Source of the DNA: Pseudarthrobacter oxydans
Lineage (GTDB): Bacteria > Actinomycetota > Actinomycetes > Actinomycetales > Micrococcaceae
DNA: 64,000 nt
Assembly (NCBI RefSeq): GCF_034258515.1
Contig: NZ_CP139438.1
Span: forward strand, 3,472,001-3,536,000
Direction of reading: 5' to 3'
The translations under genes were made by a program, and so were the position numbers. The notes under the pieces are model-generated. The model searched no databases. It was given only the letters and a program-made list of their open reading frames with translations, and was not told the DNA's origin. Shown here in pieces: positions 16,249-24,779 of this stretch (positions within the stretch are counted from its first letter, which is position 1; each line of letters opens with the position of its first letter).

Positions 16249-17768
16249 CTCCCAGCACCGAGCTTCCCGCCGAGGCGCTCGCGCATGGTGATGCTGGCCT
16301 CGTTGAGGCCGATGATCTTCACGTCCTTGCCGTGGTGCCGGTACTTCTCAGTGATGGCATCCAGTGCGGCGATGGTGGAGGCGTCCCAGAGGTGCGAGGC
16401 GTGCATGTCGATCACCACGTGCTCGGGGTCCAGCGCGTAGTGGAACTGGGTGTAGAGGTCGTTGGACGAGGCGAAGAACAGCTCACCATTGACCGCGTAC
16501 GTGGCGGTTTCGTGGCCGTCCGTGGCGGTGACGGTCCGTTCCACCGTGACGAAGTGGGCCACGCGGCGGGCGAAGAGGACCATGGCCACAAGCACCCCGA
16601 CGCCGACGCCGATGGCCAGGTTGTGCGTGGCAACGGTGACGATCACGGTGGCCACCATGACCATCGTTTCGCTCTTGGGCATCATCTTCAGCGTGCGCGG
16701 GTGGATGCTGTGCCAGTCGAACGTGGCCCAGGAGACGAAGATCATCACGGCGACCAGTGCGGCCATCGGAATGACGGAAACGACGCCGCCGAGCGCCACC
16801 ACCAGGATCAGCAGGAAGACGCCGGCCAGGAAAGTGGAGATCCGGGTGCGGGCGCCGGAGGCTTTGACGTTGATCATGGTCTGGCCGATCATGGCACAGC
16901 CGCCCATGCCGCCGGTGAAGCCGGTGACGATGTTGGCCACGCCCTGCCCCCAGGCCTCGCGGCTCTTGTGGGAGCGGGTGTCCGTGATGTCATCCACCAG
17001 CTTGGCGGTCATGAGGGACTCAAGGAGCCCCACGAACGCCACGGCCAGGCCGAAGGGAAAGATGACCTGCAGGGTCTCGAGGGTGAACGGAACGTTCGGA
17101 ATGAACAGCGACGGCAGCGAGTCCGGCAGCTCGCCCTTGTCCCCCACCGTGGGAACGGTGATGGACGCCAGGACGGTGATGAGGGTGAGGACCACGATGG
17201 CCACGAGCGGAGCGGGGACGGCCGTGGTGAGTTGGGGCAGGCCGAACACGATAACCAGGGCCAGCGCCGCCAGCGGGTACACCAGCCAGGGGACGCCAAG
17301 CAGCTCGGGAACCTGGGACATGAAGATCAGGATGGCAAGGGCGTTGACGAAGCCCACCATCACCGAACGCGGAATGAAGCGCATCAGCTTCGCTACACCG
17401 GACAGGCCCAGGATGATCTGGAGAATACCGCCCAGGATGACGGCGGCGATGAAGTAGTCCACGCCGTGGGACTTCACCAGCGGGGCGATCACCAGGGCGA
17501 TGGCGCCGGTGGCGGCGGAAATCATGGCCGGTCGCCCGCCGACGAAGGCGATCGTGACGGCCATGGTGAAGGATGCGAAGAGACCCAGCCGGGGATCGAC
17601 GCCGGCGATGATCGAAAAGGCGATTGCTTCGGGGATCAGCGCCAGGGCAACCACAAGGCCGGCGAGGACTTCGGTTTTGAGCCTTCTGGGCGATTTGAGG
17701 GTCTCCCGGACAGACTGAAGCTGTTCCGGCGTGTAGGCGGGGGCATCCGCGGCGGTCGTGGCGGCCAT
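16245..17768 (-). CDS. SulP-family anion permease with STAS domain
   Basis: A 507-residue SulP/SLC26 transporter for sulfate, bicarbonate or a dicarboxylate. The membrane domain (residues ~30-400) carries the family signature around [23 protein letters not shown], a repeated helix set and [26 protein letters not shown] domain (about 420-500) follows, with the [21 protein letters not shown] phosphoacceptor-like region. GGAG precedes the ATG. It is divergent from a MerR regulator with an operator-like dyad between them. Substrate not determinable. Confidence 0.85.
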   Translation of the reverse strand: MAATTAADAPAYTPEQLQSVRETLKSPRRLKTEVLAGLVVALALIPEAIAFSIIAGVDPRLGLFASFTMAVTIAFVGGRPAMISAATGAIALVIAPLVKSHGVDYFIAAVILGGILQIILGLSGVAKLMRFIPRSVMVGFVNALAILIFMSQVPELLGVPWLVYPLAALALVIVFGLPQLTTAVPAPLVAIVVLTLITVLASITVPTVGDKGELPDSLPSLFIPNVPFTLETLQVIFPFGLAVAFVGLLESLMTAKLVDDITDTRSHKSREAWGQGVANIVTGFTGGMGGCAMIGQTMINVKASGARTRISTFLAGVFLLILVVALGGVVSVIPMAALVAVMIFVSWATFDWHSIHPRTLKMMPKSETMVMVATVIVTVATHNLAIGVGVGVLVAMVLFARRVAHFVTVERTVTATDGHETATYAVNGELFFASSNDLYTQFHYALDPEHVVIDMHASHLWDASTIAALDAITEKYRHHGKDVKIIGLNEASITMRERLGGKLGAGS

Positions 17769-17898
17769 TGCTGGCTCCGTTCATGCTCAGAAAGGCGCAC
17801 GCATGGAGCGCCCTCACATTTTCGAAAAGATGAAGGGGCGCAGCCTCGCGCCGGGATGCCGGGAGTCCGCACAGGCGTCTCACCGACCAGAAACAACT

Positions 17899-17920
17899 CT
17901 ACCCTAACGTGATGGTAGGG
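17899..17920. promoter_or_regulatory. MerR-type operator between sulP and merR
   Basis: The dyad CTACCC(TAACGTGATG)GTAGGG has CTACC/GGTAG and CCCTA/TAGGG symmetries, with the ~19-bp layout typical of MerR-family sites that overlap a stretched promoter spacer. It lies 30 bp upstream of merR and ~131 bp upstream of sulP. Confidence 0.55.
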
Positions 17921-17949
17921 TTGAACGCGGACATTACGGAGGCCCACGC

Positions 17950-18327
17950 ATGACAGCACGAACCGGTACTTCCACCATGCATATCGGAGAGTTGGCGGAA
18001 CGGACAGGATTGTCCCTGCGCACCATCCGCCATTACGACGACGTGGGGCTGCTTCCAGCCACGGCCCGCACCGACGGCGGCTTCCGGGTCTATTCAGAGG
18101 ACGACTTCGAGCGCCTCATGGTGATCAAGCAGATGAAGCCCCTGGGGTTCTCGCTGGAGGAAATGGCCGACATCCTCGAGCTGTTCGCCCCGCAGGAAGC
18201 AGGCACCGACGACGCGCGGGCCAAACGCGCGGGGTACCTGGAGAAGGCCGTCACAGAACGCGCCAAAATGGCCCGCAACCTGGCCCAGGCCGACGAGCTC
18301 ATCGAACGGCTCAGCGGCCGGGGCTGA
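17950..18327 (+). CDS. MerR-family transcriptional regulator
   Basis: A 125-residue MerR protein: the winged helix-turn-helix (IGELAERTGLSLRTIRHYD, residues ~13-32) and wing (LLPATARTDGGFRVY) are followed by a long dimerisation coiled coil (about 80-122). There is no C-terminal cysteine metal-binding motif, so metal sensing is unlikely. It is divergently transcribed from the SulP gene and probably controls it and itself through the intervening dyad. Confidence 0.85.
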   Translation: MTARTGTSTMHIGELAERTGLSLRTIRHYDDVGLLPATARTDGGFRVYSEDDFERLMVIKQMKPLGFSLEEMADILELFAPQEAGTDDARAKRAGYLEKAVTERAKMARNLAQADELIERLSGRG

Positions 18328-18417
18328 CGCTTTGCAGCACTGATCCGCGCAGGCGGGCTGCCCTCGGCCCCCCCAATAACAGCACCAAGGACAACCCGGC
18401 CGCTTAATACGGGCCGG

Positions 18418-18660
18418 TCAGCCCTCGCTATGATCGAAGCTGAACCCGCAGGCGCAGCGGTAAGTGAGCAGGCCGCCGTCGTTCCTTACCGCGAGCCCCT
18501 CGTCCTGCAAAGTGTCCCCACCGACCAGCTGCATGGGCTCACCGCAGTGGACGTGCGTGGCCAGCATCCGCCGCAGCTGCGGGTCTTCCGCCCGCCAGGC
18601 ACGGGCCGCTCCCCGGCCATTGTTGCGTCGAACCGCCAACGGAACCTGTGAATGTGTCAT
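18418..18660 (-). CDS. Small zinc-ribbon-like protein
   Basis: An 80-residue basic protein with an HCGEPM motif near residue 43 and a C-terminal YRCACGFSF, a degenerate zinc-ribbon pattern (three Cys plus nearby His). GGAG lies before the ATG at 18660. It starts 16 bp after the stop of the cysteine-rich copper storage gene and is likely co-transcribed, so a metal-related role is possible. No family is recognised with certainty. Confidence 0.55.
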   Translation of the reverse strand: MTHSQVPLAVRRNNGRGAARAWRAEDPQLRRMLATHVHCGEPMQLVGGDTLQDEGLAVRNDGGLLTYRCACGFSFDHSEG

Positions 18661-18676
18661 AACCAACACTCCCCAC

Positions 18677-19084
18677 TCAGGCCAGCGAGGAGAGGAGGTC
18701 GGCGCAGGCCTGCTCACAGCGGCGGCAGGCTTCGGCGCACACCTCACAGTGGCGGTGCATGCTCGCGTGCTGGCCGCACTCCTCGGCACAGGCCTTGCAG
18801 ACGGTACGGCATGCTTCCAGGACTGCCCGGGTGATGCCGACATCGTAGTTGCCGTGGCGGGAAAGGATCTTTCCGGTGGCGGCGCAGATGTCGACGCAGT
18901 CAAGGTTGGTCCGGATGCACTTGGCGAGCTCGGCCACCATTTCCTCGTTCAGGCATGCGTCCGCGCACGCCGTGCACGTTTGCGCGCAGTCGAAACACGC
19001 CTGGATGCATTCCACGAGCTTGGCCTTGTCGATGCCCCCCACGTCTTTGGGGTGGGCATCGAGCATGGACTGTACATGTGTCAT
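18677..19084 (-). CDS. Cytosolic four-helix copper storage protein (Csp3-like)
   Basis: A 135-residue protein with 18 cysteines arranged as repeated CxxC/CxxxC heptads along four helices (for example CFDCAQTCTACADAC and CRTVCKACAEEC). This is the layout of the Csp/DUF326 family, whose four-helix bundle stores many Cu(I) ions in its core. There is no signal peptide, which matches the cytosolic Csp3 type. Start ATG 19084 follows AAAGAGAAACCA. It lies between a small zinc-ribbon-like gene and a membrane protein whose C-terminal tag recurs in the 33-37 kb copper locus. Confidence 0.85.
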   Translation of the reverse strand: MTHVQSMLDAHPKDVGGIDKAKLVECIQACFDCAQTCTACADACLNEEMVAELAKCIRTNLDCVDICAATGKILSRHGNYDVGITRAVLEACRTVCKACAEECGQHASMHRHCEVCAEACRRCEQACADLLSSLA

Positions 19085-19143
19085 TGGTTTCTCTTTCCAG
19101 ATCTATGCAGCAGGTCTTGACGGGGTGGAACGGCGAACCGTTC

Positions 19144-19623
19144 CTACGTCCTGCTGATGGAGAGATCCACGACCGTGAGCGCGGGCAGTTCCGGCTCCGG
19201 CGGGATGTCACTGGAATGAAGGCTCCCACCGGGCAACCGCTGGACCAGCGACGGCGGGTCCACCGCCCCGGTCCGCACCGGGACCGGTTCGCCGCGCGGA
19301 GCCTTCTTCCGCTCGCCCTCGTTCTCGAGTCCCGCAGGCTCTGCGGACGGTCCGGCCTCGTGAATGACGCGGACGGACTGCGACGCGGAGGCTGAAGGTT
19401 CCGCCGGACCGGCCGCGGTTGCAGCCTGCGGCGGCAGGTCCCCAACTGCCTGTCCACCCGCCGACTGCACCGGGCTGTAGCCGGGAACCAGGGCGTACCG
19501 GCTGCCGGCTGTATAGGAAGCGGCACCGGCAATGAGCAAGACCAGGAGCACCCACACGAAAACGCTCCGCAGCACAACGAGGCAGCGAAGCAGTCCATGC
19601 GCGAACGAACCCAGTGTGGCCAT
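19144..19623 (-). CDS. Single-pass Pro/Ala-rich protein with DLSISRT C-terminus
   Basis: A 159-residue protein with one N-terminal membrane helix (about residues 15-40) and a disordered, Pro/Ala/Ser-rich remainder. It ends VVDLSISRT, the same last seven residues as the DUF6153-like protein at 36035-36601 in the copper locus, yet has almost none of that protein's His and Cys. It sits 59 bp upstream of, and on the same strand as, the copper storage gene. It is probably a divergent member of the same group; function unknown. ATG 19623 has AGGAAG upstream. Confidence 0.6.
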   Translation of the reverse strand: MATLGSFAHGLLRCLVVLRSVFVWVLLVLLIAGAASYTAGSRYALVPGYSPVQSAGGQAVGDLPPQAATAAGPAEPSASASQSVRVIHEAGPSAEPAGLENEGERKKAPRGEPVPVRTGAVDPPSLVQRLPGGSLHSSDIPPEPELPALTVVDLSISRT

Positions 19624-19680
19624 CACCACTTCCTGTAGAGGGCTTTTTATCAGCCTAGCTTCGGATTCCTGTTCCGCAGA

Positions 19681-21006
19681 TCACATGAGTATTACTTTTG
19701 CGATGGAATCAGACAGGTCCAGCAGGCCTTGCCGTTCGGCGGTTGAATAGTCCGCGCTCCCGATGGCGTTGCGCATGCGCCCAAGGTGGTCCACGATCTC
19801 CGCCCGGTACCGGCCCTCCCCATCACACCACGCGAGTTCCTGGAGGAGCCTGAGGAGCCGGGCCGCGACGGCCGAATCCGCGGCCCCATAATGCCGGGGC
19901 TGGTTCATGGCGATGTCCAGGAAGTCCCCAAGCCCGGGAAGAGACAGCACCACCCTGACCCGCCCGTCGTCGTCAACCAGAAATTCCGGTCCGGGGTTCC
20001 GCTCAGCCAGCCTGCACAGGAGGGCCGAAAGGTGCCCGATGACGTGCACTGCCGTGGTGGGATCGTTGATACCCGGGGAGAGCGCACGCGCGGCAACATC
20101 CACAAGCTGCCGGAACCCGAATCCGACGTCCTGGACGTTGGTGCGCTCAAACCCGGTGGCGACGGCGGCATTGGTGGCTTTCGCCAGCTTCTCCCGGGTT
20201 TCGGCGGTGAAGGTTGCTCCCGGCGCCACAGGCCAGGCGGTGGCGAAGGGGACGCCCTGCACCAATGAGCTGCCGGGCTCCCGGTCTATTCGCAGAACAG
20301 CCCCGGAGTCTTTCGCAGCCTCCAGGAGTGCGTCCTTGTCCAAGGAGGTCAGGAAGCCCGAGGAAGCGCAGGTGATGGGAACGCTGCCGGGCCCCGGACA
20401 AGGCTCGGGCCCGCGGCCGGGGCGGTCTTCGGGGAAGACCCTGTCAATGGTTTCCTGGGTTTCCACGTTGACCCTGCGCATCATGGTCTCCACGCGGATC
20501 TCGCGGGTGAGATGCGACAGGAAGAGAACCAGCCCCACGACGCTGGCGATGGCGAGCACGAAGGCCAGCGTGACGGAGATTTCCGGAACGAAGGGGGTGT
20601 TTCCACTGCCTTCGTCCCGGACACTCCGAAGGACGGTCAGGGCGAAGGCGAACGCTGCCAGGAAAAGCGCCAGGGTTCCGTGGACAAACCGGTCAGAGGT
20701 AAAGGTCCGCAGCAGCCGGGGCGAGAACTGACTGCTGGCCAGCTGCAGCGTGACCACGGTGAGCGAAAACGTCAGGGACGTCACCGTGATGAGCGAGCCC
20801 GAGATCGCCTGCAGGACGGACCTGGCCGCTGCCGGGCCTCCGCTGAAGAGGAAGACTGTGACGCTCCGGGGCAGCTGGCCGTCAACGTTGCCGTCCAGCG
20901 CCGGCAGGGCCATGCCCAGCACCACGGCCAGGGTAACCGCCAGCAGCGGAAGCGGCCACAACCGGGTCCGCAGGGAATCGAGCCAGTGTGCGCTGCGCCC
21001 GTTCAT
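19681..21006 (-). CDS. DUF2254 membrane protein
   Basis: A 441-residue protein with about four N-terminal helices (residues ~15-175) and a large cytoplasmic C-terminal region. The segment VTSLTFSLTVVTLQLASSQFSPRLLR and the later ALSPGINDPTTAVHVIGHL are hallmark stretches of DUF2254. The role is unknown. ATG 21006 has AAGGGG upstream; an ATG six codons earlier is possible. It precedes the 19144-19623 gene by 57 bp on the same strand, so they may share a transcript. Confidence 0.8.
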   Translation of the reverse strand: MNGRSAHWLDSLRTRLWPLPLLAVTLAVVLGMALPALDGNVDGQLPRSVTVFLFSGGPAAARSVLQAISGSLITVTSLTFSLTVVTLQLASSQFSPRLLRTFTSDRFVHGTLALFLAAFAFALTVLRSVRDEGSGNTPFVPEISVTLAFVLAIASVVGLVLFLSHLTREIRVETMMRRVNVETQETIDRVFPEDRPGRGPEPCPGPGSVPITCASSGFLTSLDKDALLEAAKDSGAVLRIDREPGSSLVQGVPFATAWPVAPGATFTAETREKLAKATNAAVATGFERTNVQDVGFGFRQLVDVAARALSPGINDPTTAVHVIGHLSALLCRLAERNPGPEFLVDDDGRVRVVLSLPGLGDFLDIAMNQPRHYGAADSAVAARLLRLLQELAWCDGEGRYRAEIVDHLGRMRNAIGSADYSTAERQGLLDLSDSIAKVILM

Positions 21007-21142
21007 CAATGCCACCCCTTCCATTCGTCGGTTGGCCTGAAGCTGGCTGAACCGGAAATGCTAAGCGTACTGTCAACGAGTTCCCCTGTCCCTGTAGCTG
21101 GCCGGACTCCCTAGTGAAGGAGCGTGACGCGTATGTGGTTTG

Positions 21143-21260
21143 ATTCGTGGGCTTGAGATTCTCCGTGTCCTGGTCATTGGCTCGGTCTCCTATGCGGCCT
21201 TGGTGGTCCTGCGCGTCTCGGGCAAGGACGCTGGGCCAGCTGAACGGGAGAGCACGCCTC
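21143..21260 (+). pseudogene. DUF421 (YetF-like) N-terminal remnant, frameshifted
   Basis: The reading frame from about 21143 encodes GLEILRVLVIGSVSYAALVVLRVSGK, resembling the first membrane helix of DUF421 proteins. Family members continue RTLGQL. Here that sequence (RTLGQLNG) is present but only in the next frame from about 21227, so a frameshift separates them. The rest of the gene is absent. It is one of two relics in the 21025-21629 interval between DUF2254 and DUF3040, which contains no intact gene. Confidence 0.5.
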
Positions 21261-21261
21261 C

Positions 21262-21440
21262 TACGCCGACTCCCTCTTCGAGCCAGCCATGGCAGCCATC
21301 ACCGGCAGTGGAATCACCGGCACCAGCATCTTCTCCCGCGTGCTCCAAGTCCATCTGGCGATCTACTCCGTGGCCGTCTTCGCCACCCTGGCCGGCACCC
21401 TGGGGGCGTACTTCCTGCGGCAAAAAACCAGTTCCCGTGC
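21262..21440 (+). pseudogene. Membrane-protein remnant, possibly ion-channel C-terminal helix
   Basis: A fragment reading SYADSLFEPAMAAITGSGITG, then FSRVLQVHLAIYSVAVFATLAGTLGAYFLRQK. The second part looks like the last transmembrane helix of a potassium-channel-like protein, and the sequence degenerates after 21440. No start codon with a ribosome site precedes it. The family guess is weak; that it is a truncated membrane protein is better supported. Confidence 0.35.
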
Positions 21441-21629
21441 GCCTGCCTGCCGACGTTGCCAGTGTGCGCTTTTTCTGTCTGATAACAGCAACGTCACCGC
21501 TTGCAGGAAACCCATTGCATATCAATTACGTGCGTTGATGTGGAGTCAAGGCCTGCCTAACGTGGAGATTGGGGAAAGGTAAGGGCGATTCCGATTTACC
21601 TGATCCAGAAAGCTGACGAGGGGCTTCCC

Positions 21630-21953
21630 ATGGGAATGTCGGAGGAAGAGCGCAGGCGCCTTGAAATGCTCGAAAAGGAGCTGGCGTCCAGTGATCCGGG
21701 CCTGGACCAGAAACTGCAGGTTGGTGCGCCCGGCGGGCATCCGCGCGAGGCAGCCGCTATGGCGCGCGGAGTGCTGGCCTTCATCGCCGCATTCGCACTC
21801 GTTATCGTGGGGATTGCCACCGAACTCGTCGTTGTGGGGGCGGCCGGCTTCCTGCTGATGGTTGCCGCCGCCCATTGGTTCCTCCGGGACTACCACTTCC
21901 AGGACTGGCCGGAAAGGCACCGGAAACCCCCTGAAGCGGCCACTCCCGGGTGA
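21630..21953 (+). CDS. DUF3040 protein
   Basis: A 107-residue actinobacterial protein. An N-terminal SEEERRRLEMLEKELASSDPGLDQKL helix, the DUF3040 hallmark, is followed by two membrane helices (about residues 44-62 and 66-84) and a charged tail. These proteins are small membrane-associated factors of unknown function. ATG codons at 21630 and 21636 are both possible. A hairpin at 22000-22027 follows. Confidence 0.75.
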   Translation: MGMSEEERRRLEMLEKELASSDPGLDQKLQVGAPGGHPREAAAMARGVLAFIAAFALVIVGIATELVVVGAAGFLLMVAAAHWFLRDYHFQDWPERHRKPPEAATPG

Positions 21954-21999
21954 GGCCGAGACCAGCCCCGGGTTCGATACACATCTTGCAACAAGCAAA

Positions 22000-22027
22000 G
22001 GGTGCGGCTCCAGATGGAACCGCACCC
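22000..22027. terminator. Bidirectional hairpin, DUF3040/CsbD
   Basis: GGGTGCGG (22000-22007) pairs with CCGCACCC (22020-22027), with three more inner base pairs after one mismatch. It lies between convergent genes. A hairpin with the same GGTGCGGCTCC arm occurs at 24032-24064. Confidence 0.6.
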
Positions 22028-22046
22028 TGGGCGCGTGGACTGTACG

Positions 22047-22223
22047 TCAGTCCTTCTTGAAAGCGTCCTTGACCTTTTCGCCGGCCTGCTTCAGGTCGCC
22101 CTTGGCCTGGTCTGCCTGGCCTTCGGCCTTCAGGCGGTCGTCGCCTGTTGCCTCGCCCGTGGCCTCTTTACCCTTGCCGCCAAGCTTCTCGGCTGCGTTA
22201 CCAATCTTGTCGTCCAAACCCAT
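22047..22223 (-). CDS. CsbD-family stress protein
   Basis: A 58-residue hydrophilic protein beginning MGLDDKIGNAAEKLGGKGKE, followed by alternating Lys/Ala/Glu helices (AEGQADQAKGDLKQAGEKVKD), the CsbD pattern. Family members are general-stress-induced and of unknown biochemical role. Start ATG 22223 has GGGAGA upstream. Monocistronic. Confidence 0.85.
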   Translation of the reverse strand: MGLDDKIGNAAEKLGGKGKEATGEATGDDRLKAEGQADQAKGDLKQAGEKVKDAFKKD

Positions 22224-22340
22224 GGTGTTTCTCCCTACGGTCGGCTCCCGCCGGCGTACCGCCAGCGGCTTACCTTCCCATCGTAACCACAAATCACTAA
22301 GGGTGCTGATCATTTCGGCCGCGGCGGGCGGTGCCGCACC

Positions 22341-22718
22341 TTATCCGTGGGCGGGTTCGCCCGTGATGCGGTGGTCAGCGTGGTTGATGGTTTCACGGAT
22401 GAGCCGCGCCAGGTGGCCGTCGTGGAGTGAGTAGATCACGTGGCGGCCGTCCTTGCGGGTGTCCACCAGCCCGCTCAGGCGGAGCTTTGCCAGGTGCTGG
22501 CTTGCCACTGTCCGCGGGACACCCACGGCTGCCGTCAGCTCCGTAACGGTCCTGGGGCCCTGGGACAGCTGCCAGAGCAGGTGCAGGCGCGTCGGCTCAG
22601 CGAGCATCCGAAGGGTTGCGGAAGCCGCCTCCAGCAGTTCCGGCCCCGGGGTCACGTGGTGGACCAGGGACGGCACGTCAGCGGCGGAGATGGCTTTGCT
22701 ACCGGGCTGGCTGCTCAC
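22341..22718 (-). CDS. ArsR-family transcriptional regulator
   Basis: A 125-residue winged helix-turn-helix repressor. The core TLRMLAEPTRLHLLWQLSQG, the recognition helix region VGVPRTVASQHLAKL and the wing VDTRKDGRHVIYSL are diagnostic. A histidine-bearing C-terminal helix (HDGHLARLIRETINHADHR) could hold a metal site of the type found in Zn/Ni/Cd/Co sensors, but no cysteine box is present. The GTG at 22718 overlaps the 3' end of the upstream MFS gene by 20 bp, so translation is coupled. It probably represses the MFS gene via the dyad at 23977-24004. Confidence 0.85.
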   Translation of the reverse strand: MSSQPGSKAISAADVPSLVHHVTPGPELLEAASATLRMLAEPTRLHLLWQLSQGPRTVTELTAAVGVPRTVASQHLAKLRLSGLVDTRKDGRHVIYSLHDGHLARLIRETINHADHRITGEPAHG

Positions 22719-23961
22719 TGTCCTGCTCCTTCTCTGCGCGGTCCGTGGCCTCCGCGTCATCATGCCGCGGCCAGGAAAGGAATGCTCCTGCACTGCCTAT
22801 CATCGCAACAATTGTCAGGGCCAGCGCAGCCCAGCCCAGGCCCGCCGCGGCGCCCACCCACCCGGCCAGCGGATAAGTGATGATGTAGCAGGCGTGCGAG
22901 AGGGAGAACTGCGCCGCAAAAACGTAGGGACGGGTGTCCACGGTGGACGCGTGGCGGAGGAGCCTTGACGACGGCGTGAGGATGGTGGCGCTGGCAGCGC
23001 CCAGCAGCAGCCACAGGCCCAGCAGCAGCCACCACCCGCCTCCGGCGGGGCGCACGGAGAGCGCAGCGGCGCAGGCCAGGACGAAGGGGATGGCGGCGGC
23101 GCCAGCGAGCATCACGGACCTGTCCCCGAACCGGCCGAGCGCCCGCGGGGCGGACAATGCCACAATCATGGACCCCGTGCCGAAGCAGGCCAGCGCCAGG
23201 GCCAGGTCAGTTTCCGGCCGCAGCAGGACCTCCCGTACGTACACCACAGTGTTGACCAGCACCAGTGCCGTGGGGGCCGCGACCACCATGTTGAGGGCCA
23301 GCAGCGACCGCAGCCGCCGGTTCCGCCAGAAGATCCTGGCGCCCAGGGTGGTGCGGTGCCACAGCGAGGCCTGCCGCACCGCAGCTGGCATGGGTTTGGG
23401 CAGGGCACTGATGGCCACCAAGGCGGCGGAGGACAGGAAGCCGAAAACCGTCCCGAGGAACAGGTTGCTGTAGCCCACCACGGTCAGCAGCAGCGCGGCT
23501 ATGGCCGGGCTGGCCAGGGCTTCCATGTCATAGGCCAGCCGGGACAGGGACAGCGCCCGGGTGTAGTCCCGCTCATCCGGCAGGACGGTGGGGATCAGCG
23601 ACTGGAAGGCAGGAGTGAAGGTGGCGGAGGCGGACTGGAGCAGGAAGACCGCCACGTAGATCTGCCAGGCGTCCGTGATGAACGGCAGGGACAGCGCCAT
23701 CGCCGCGCGCACCACGTCGGCCCCGATGAGGACCCGCTTCGTCGGCCACCGGGCCGCCAGCGCATTGATCACCGGCGCCAGGCCCACGTAGGCAAACATC
23801 TTGACCGTCAACGCAGTCCCCAGGACGGACCCGGCATTGGTGCCGGCAAGGTCATAGGCCAGCAGCCCGAGGGCAACCGTCAGCAGGCCCGTGCCGATCA
23901 GCGCAACCATCTGCGCGGCAAACAGCCGGCGGTACGTGATGTTCCGCAGCACCGACAACAA
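22699..23961 (-). CDS. MFS transporter (EntS/MFS_3-like)
   Basis: A ~420-residue major facilitator with 10-12 helices, resembling the MFS_3 exporters. The N-terminus NITYRRLFAAQMVALIGTGL, the ALSLSRLAYDMEALASPAIA segment after helix 4 and the YVREVLLRP loop are recognisable. With a co-transcribed ArsR regulator it is most likely a toxic-compound or metal effluxer. TTG starts at 23961 or 23958 are preferred because AAGGAG then lies 9-12 nt away; the first open TTG at 23970 abuts that site. Confidence 0.8.
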   Translation of the reverse strand: MLSVLRNITYRRLFAAQMVALIGTGLLTVALGLLAYDLAGTNAGSVLGTALTVKMFAYVGLAPVINALAARWPTKRVLIGADVVRAAMALSLPFITDAWQIYVAVFLLQSASATFTPAFQSLIPTVLPDERDYTRALSLSRLAYDMEALASPAIAALLLTVVGYSNLFLGTVFGFLSSAALVAISALPKPMPAAVRQASLWHRTTLGARIFWRNRRLRSLLALNMVVAAPTALVLVNTVVYVREVLLRPETDLALALACFGTGSMIVALSAPRALGRFGDRSVMLAGAAAIPFVLACAAALSVRPAGGGWWLLLGLWLLLGAASATILTPSSRLLRHASTVDTRPYVFAAQFSLSHACYIITYPLAGWVGAAAGLGWAALALTIVAMIGSAGAFLSWPRHDDAEATDRAEKEQDSEQPAR

Positions 23962-23976
23962 TGGGCCCAACTCCTT

Positions 23977-24004
23977 GAGTGCATATGTGCATGACTATGC
24001 ACTC
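23977..24004. promoter_or_regulatory. Operator-like dyad upstream of MFS-arsR
   Basis: GAGTGCATA (23977-23985) and TATGCACTC (23996-24004) form a perfect 9-bp inverted repeat with a 10-nt spacer, immediately 5' of the MFS start. Its imperfect A/T-containing centre and position fit an ArsR-family operator. Confidence 0.6.
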
Positions 24005-24031
24005 AACGGTAGCGTCAGCGGCAGGGAAAAC

Positions 24032-24064
24032 GAAAGGTGCGGCTCCGGTGGAGCCGCACCTTTC
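24032..24064. terminator. Perfect 15-bp hairpin upstream of the MFS gene
   Basis: GAAAGGTGCGGCTCC (24032-24046), loop GGT, then its exact complement to 24064 followed by CTTGCTG. It separates the MFS-arsR unit from the leftward coiled-coil gene ending at 24180, and shares arm sequence with the hairpin at 22000-22027. Likely the terminator of the 24180-24449 gene. Confidence 0.55.
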
Positions 24065-24179
24065 CTTGCTGCAAGGCATTGGAGGCGGGCCGGTTCCAGG
24101 TGGTGGTGCCGCCTCCGCGGCGCCATCAATGCTCGCGGCGCCCACCGCCGTCGTCCTTTGAACTTCGGTGCCCTGGCCC

Positions 24180-24449
24180 CTACAGGGGGGAGGAATCCTG
24201 AACGGCCGGCGCGCCCGCCCGGCCCGACGTGCCCCAGCCTTGCGCGAGGCGCTCGTAAACCAGGTCCAGCAGCTCAGCGGCCCGCTGGTTCACCCGCCGC
24301 GAGTCATCCAGGCTCCGGTCCAGCCGGGCTATCTCCGCCCGCAACTCGGCGATGTCCGATGCGGCTACGGCCAGGCGCAGGTGGACCTCTTCGAGCGGGT
24401 CACTCAGCGGCTCGTGATGGTGCATAGCCTCAATCAAAGGATCATTCAT
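24180..24449 (-). CDS. Short coiled-coil hypothetical protein
   Basis: An 89-residue protein: MNDPLIEAMHHHEPLSDPLEE leads into a long amphipathic helix (about residues 22-70, LRLAVAASDIAELRAEIARLDRSLDD) likely to form a coiled coil, then a low-complexity tail. GGAGG precedes the ATG at 24449. No family recognised. The 330 bases to its right (24450-24779) hold only an A/T-rich promoter-like patch near 24510-24540. Confidence 0.55.
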   Translation of the reverse strand: MNDPLIEAMHHHEPLSDPLEEVHLRLAVAASDIAELRAEIARLDRSLDDSRRVNQRAAELLDLVYERLAQGWGTSGRAGAPAVQDSSPL

Positions 24450-24779
24450 GGCAGTGTCCTCCGTTATGTCGGCGGGGCAACAGCACCCTGGGTGACGGGC
24501 TTTGCTTACCGCCAAAGAAGAATATATAAGCACACTTACCAATGCCCGGGAAGGCTTGCCCGGGATCAAGGCCTCTGCAAGCCCCCGGCGCTGCATCCGG
24601 TGCACTCCCCATGGCCGCCACCGGGCGGGGCTCGCCTGTACTTCCCCTTTTGTGACGCGTAATCTCAGGAGTGTGACGGGATCCATTTCCAGTCCCCTCC
24701 CGGTCCCCTGCACAGGCCCCCCGGAGCAGTCGCTGTAGTAAACCGGCGGCACACGGTGCAGAAGCGGAATGGGCCCACC

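Noticed and set aside
16332..17912. Long open frame opposite the SulP gene
   Set aside because: Composition is Gly/Asp/His-rich shadow sequence; the real gene on the other strand has clear SulP and STAS domains.
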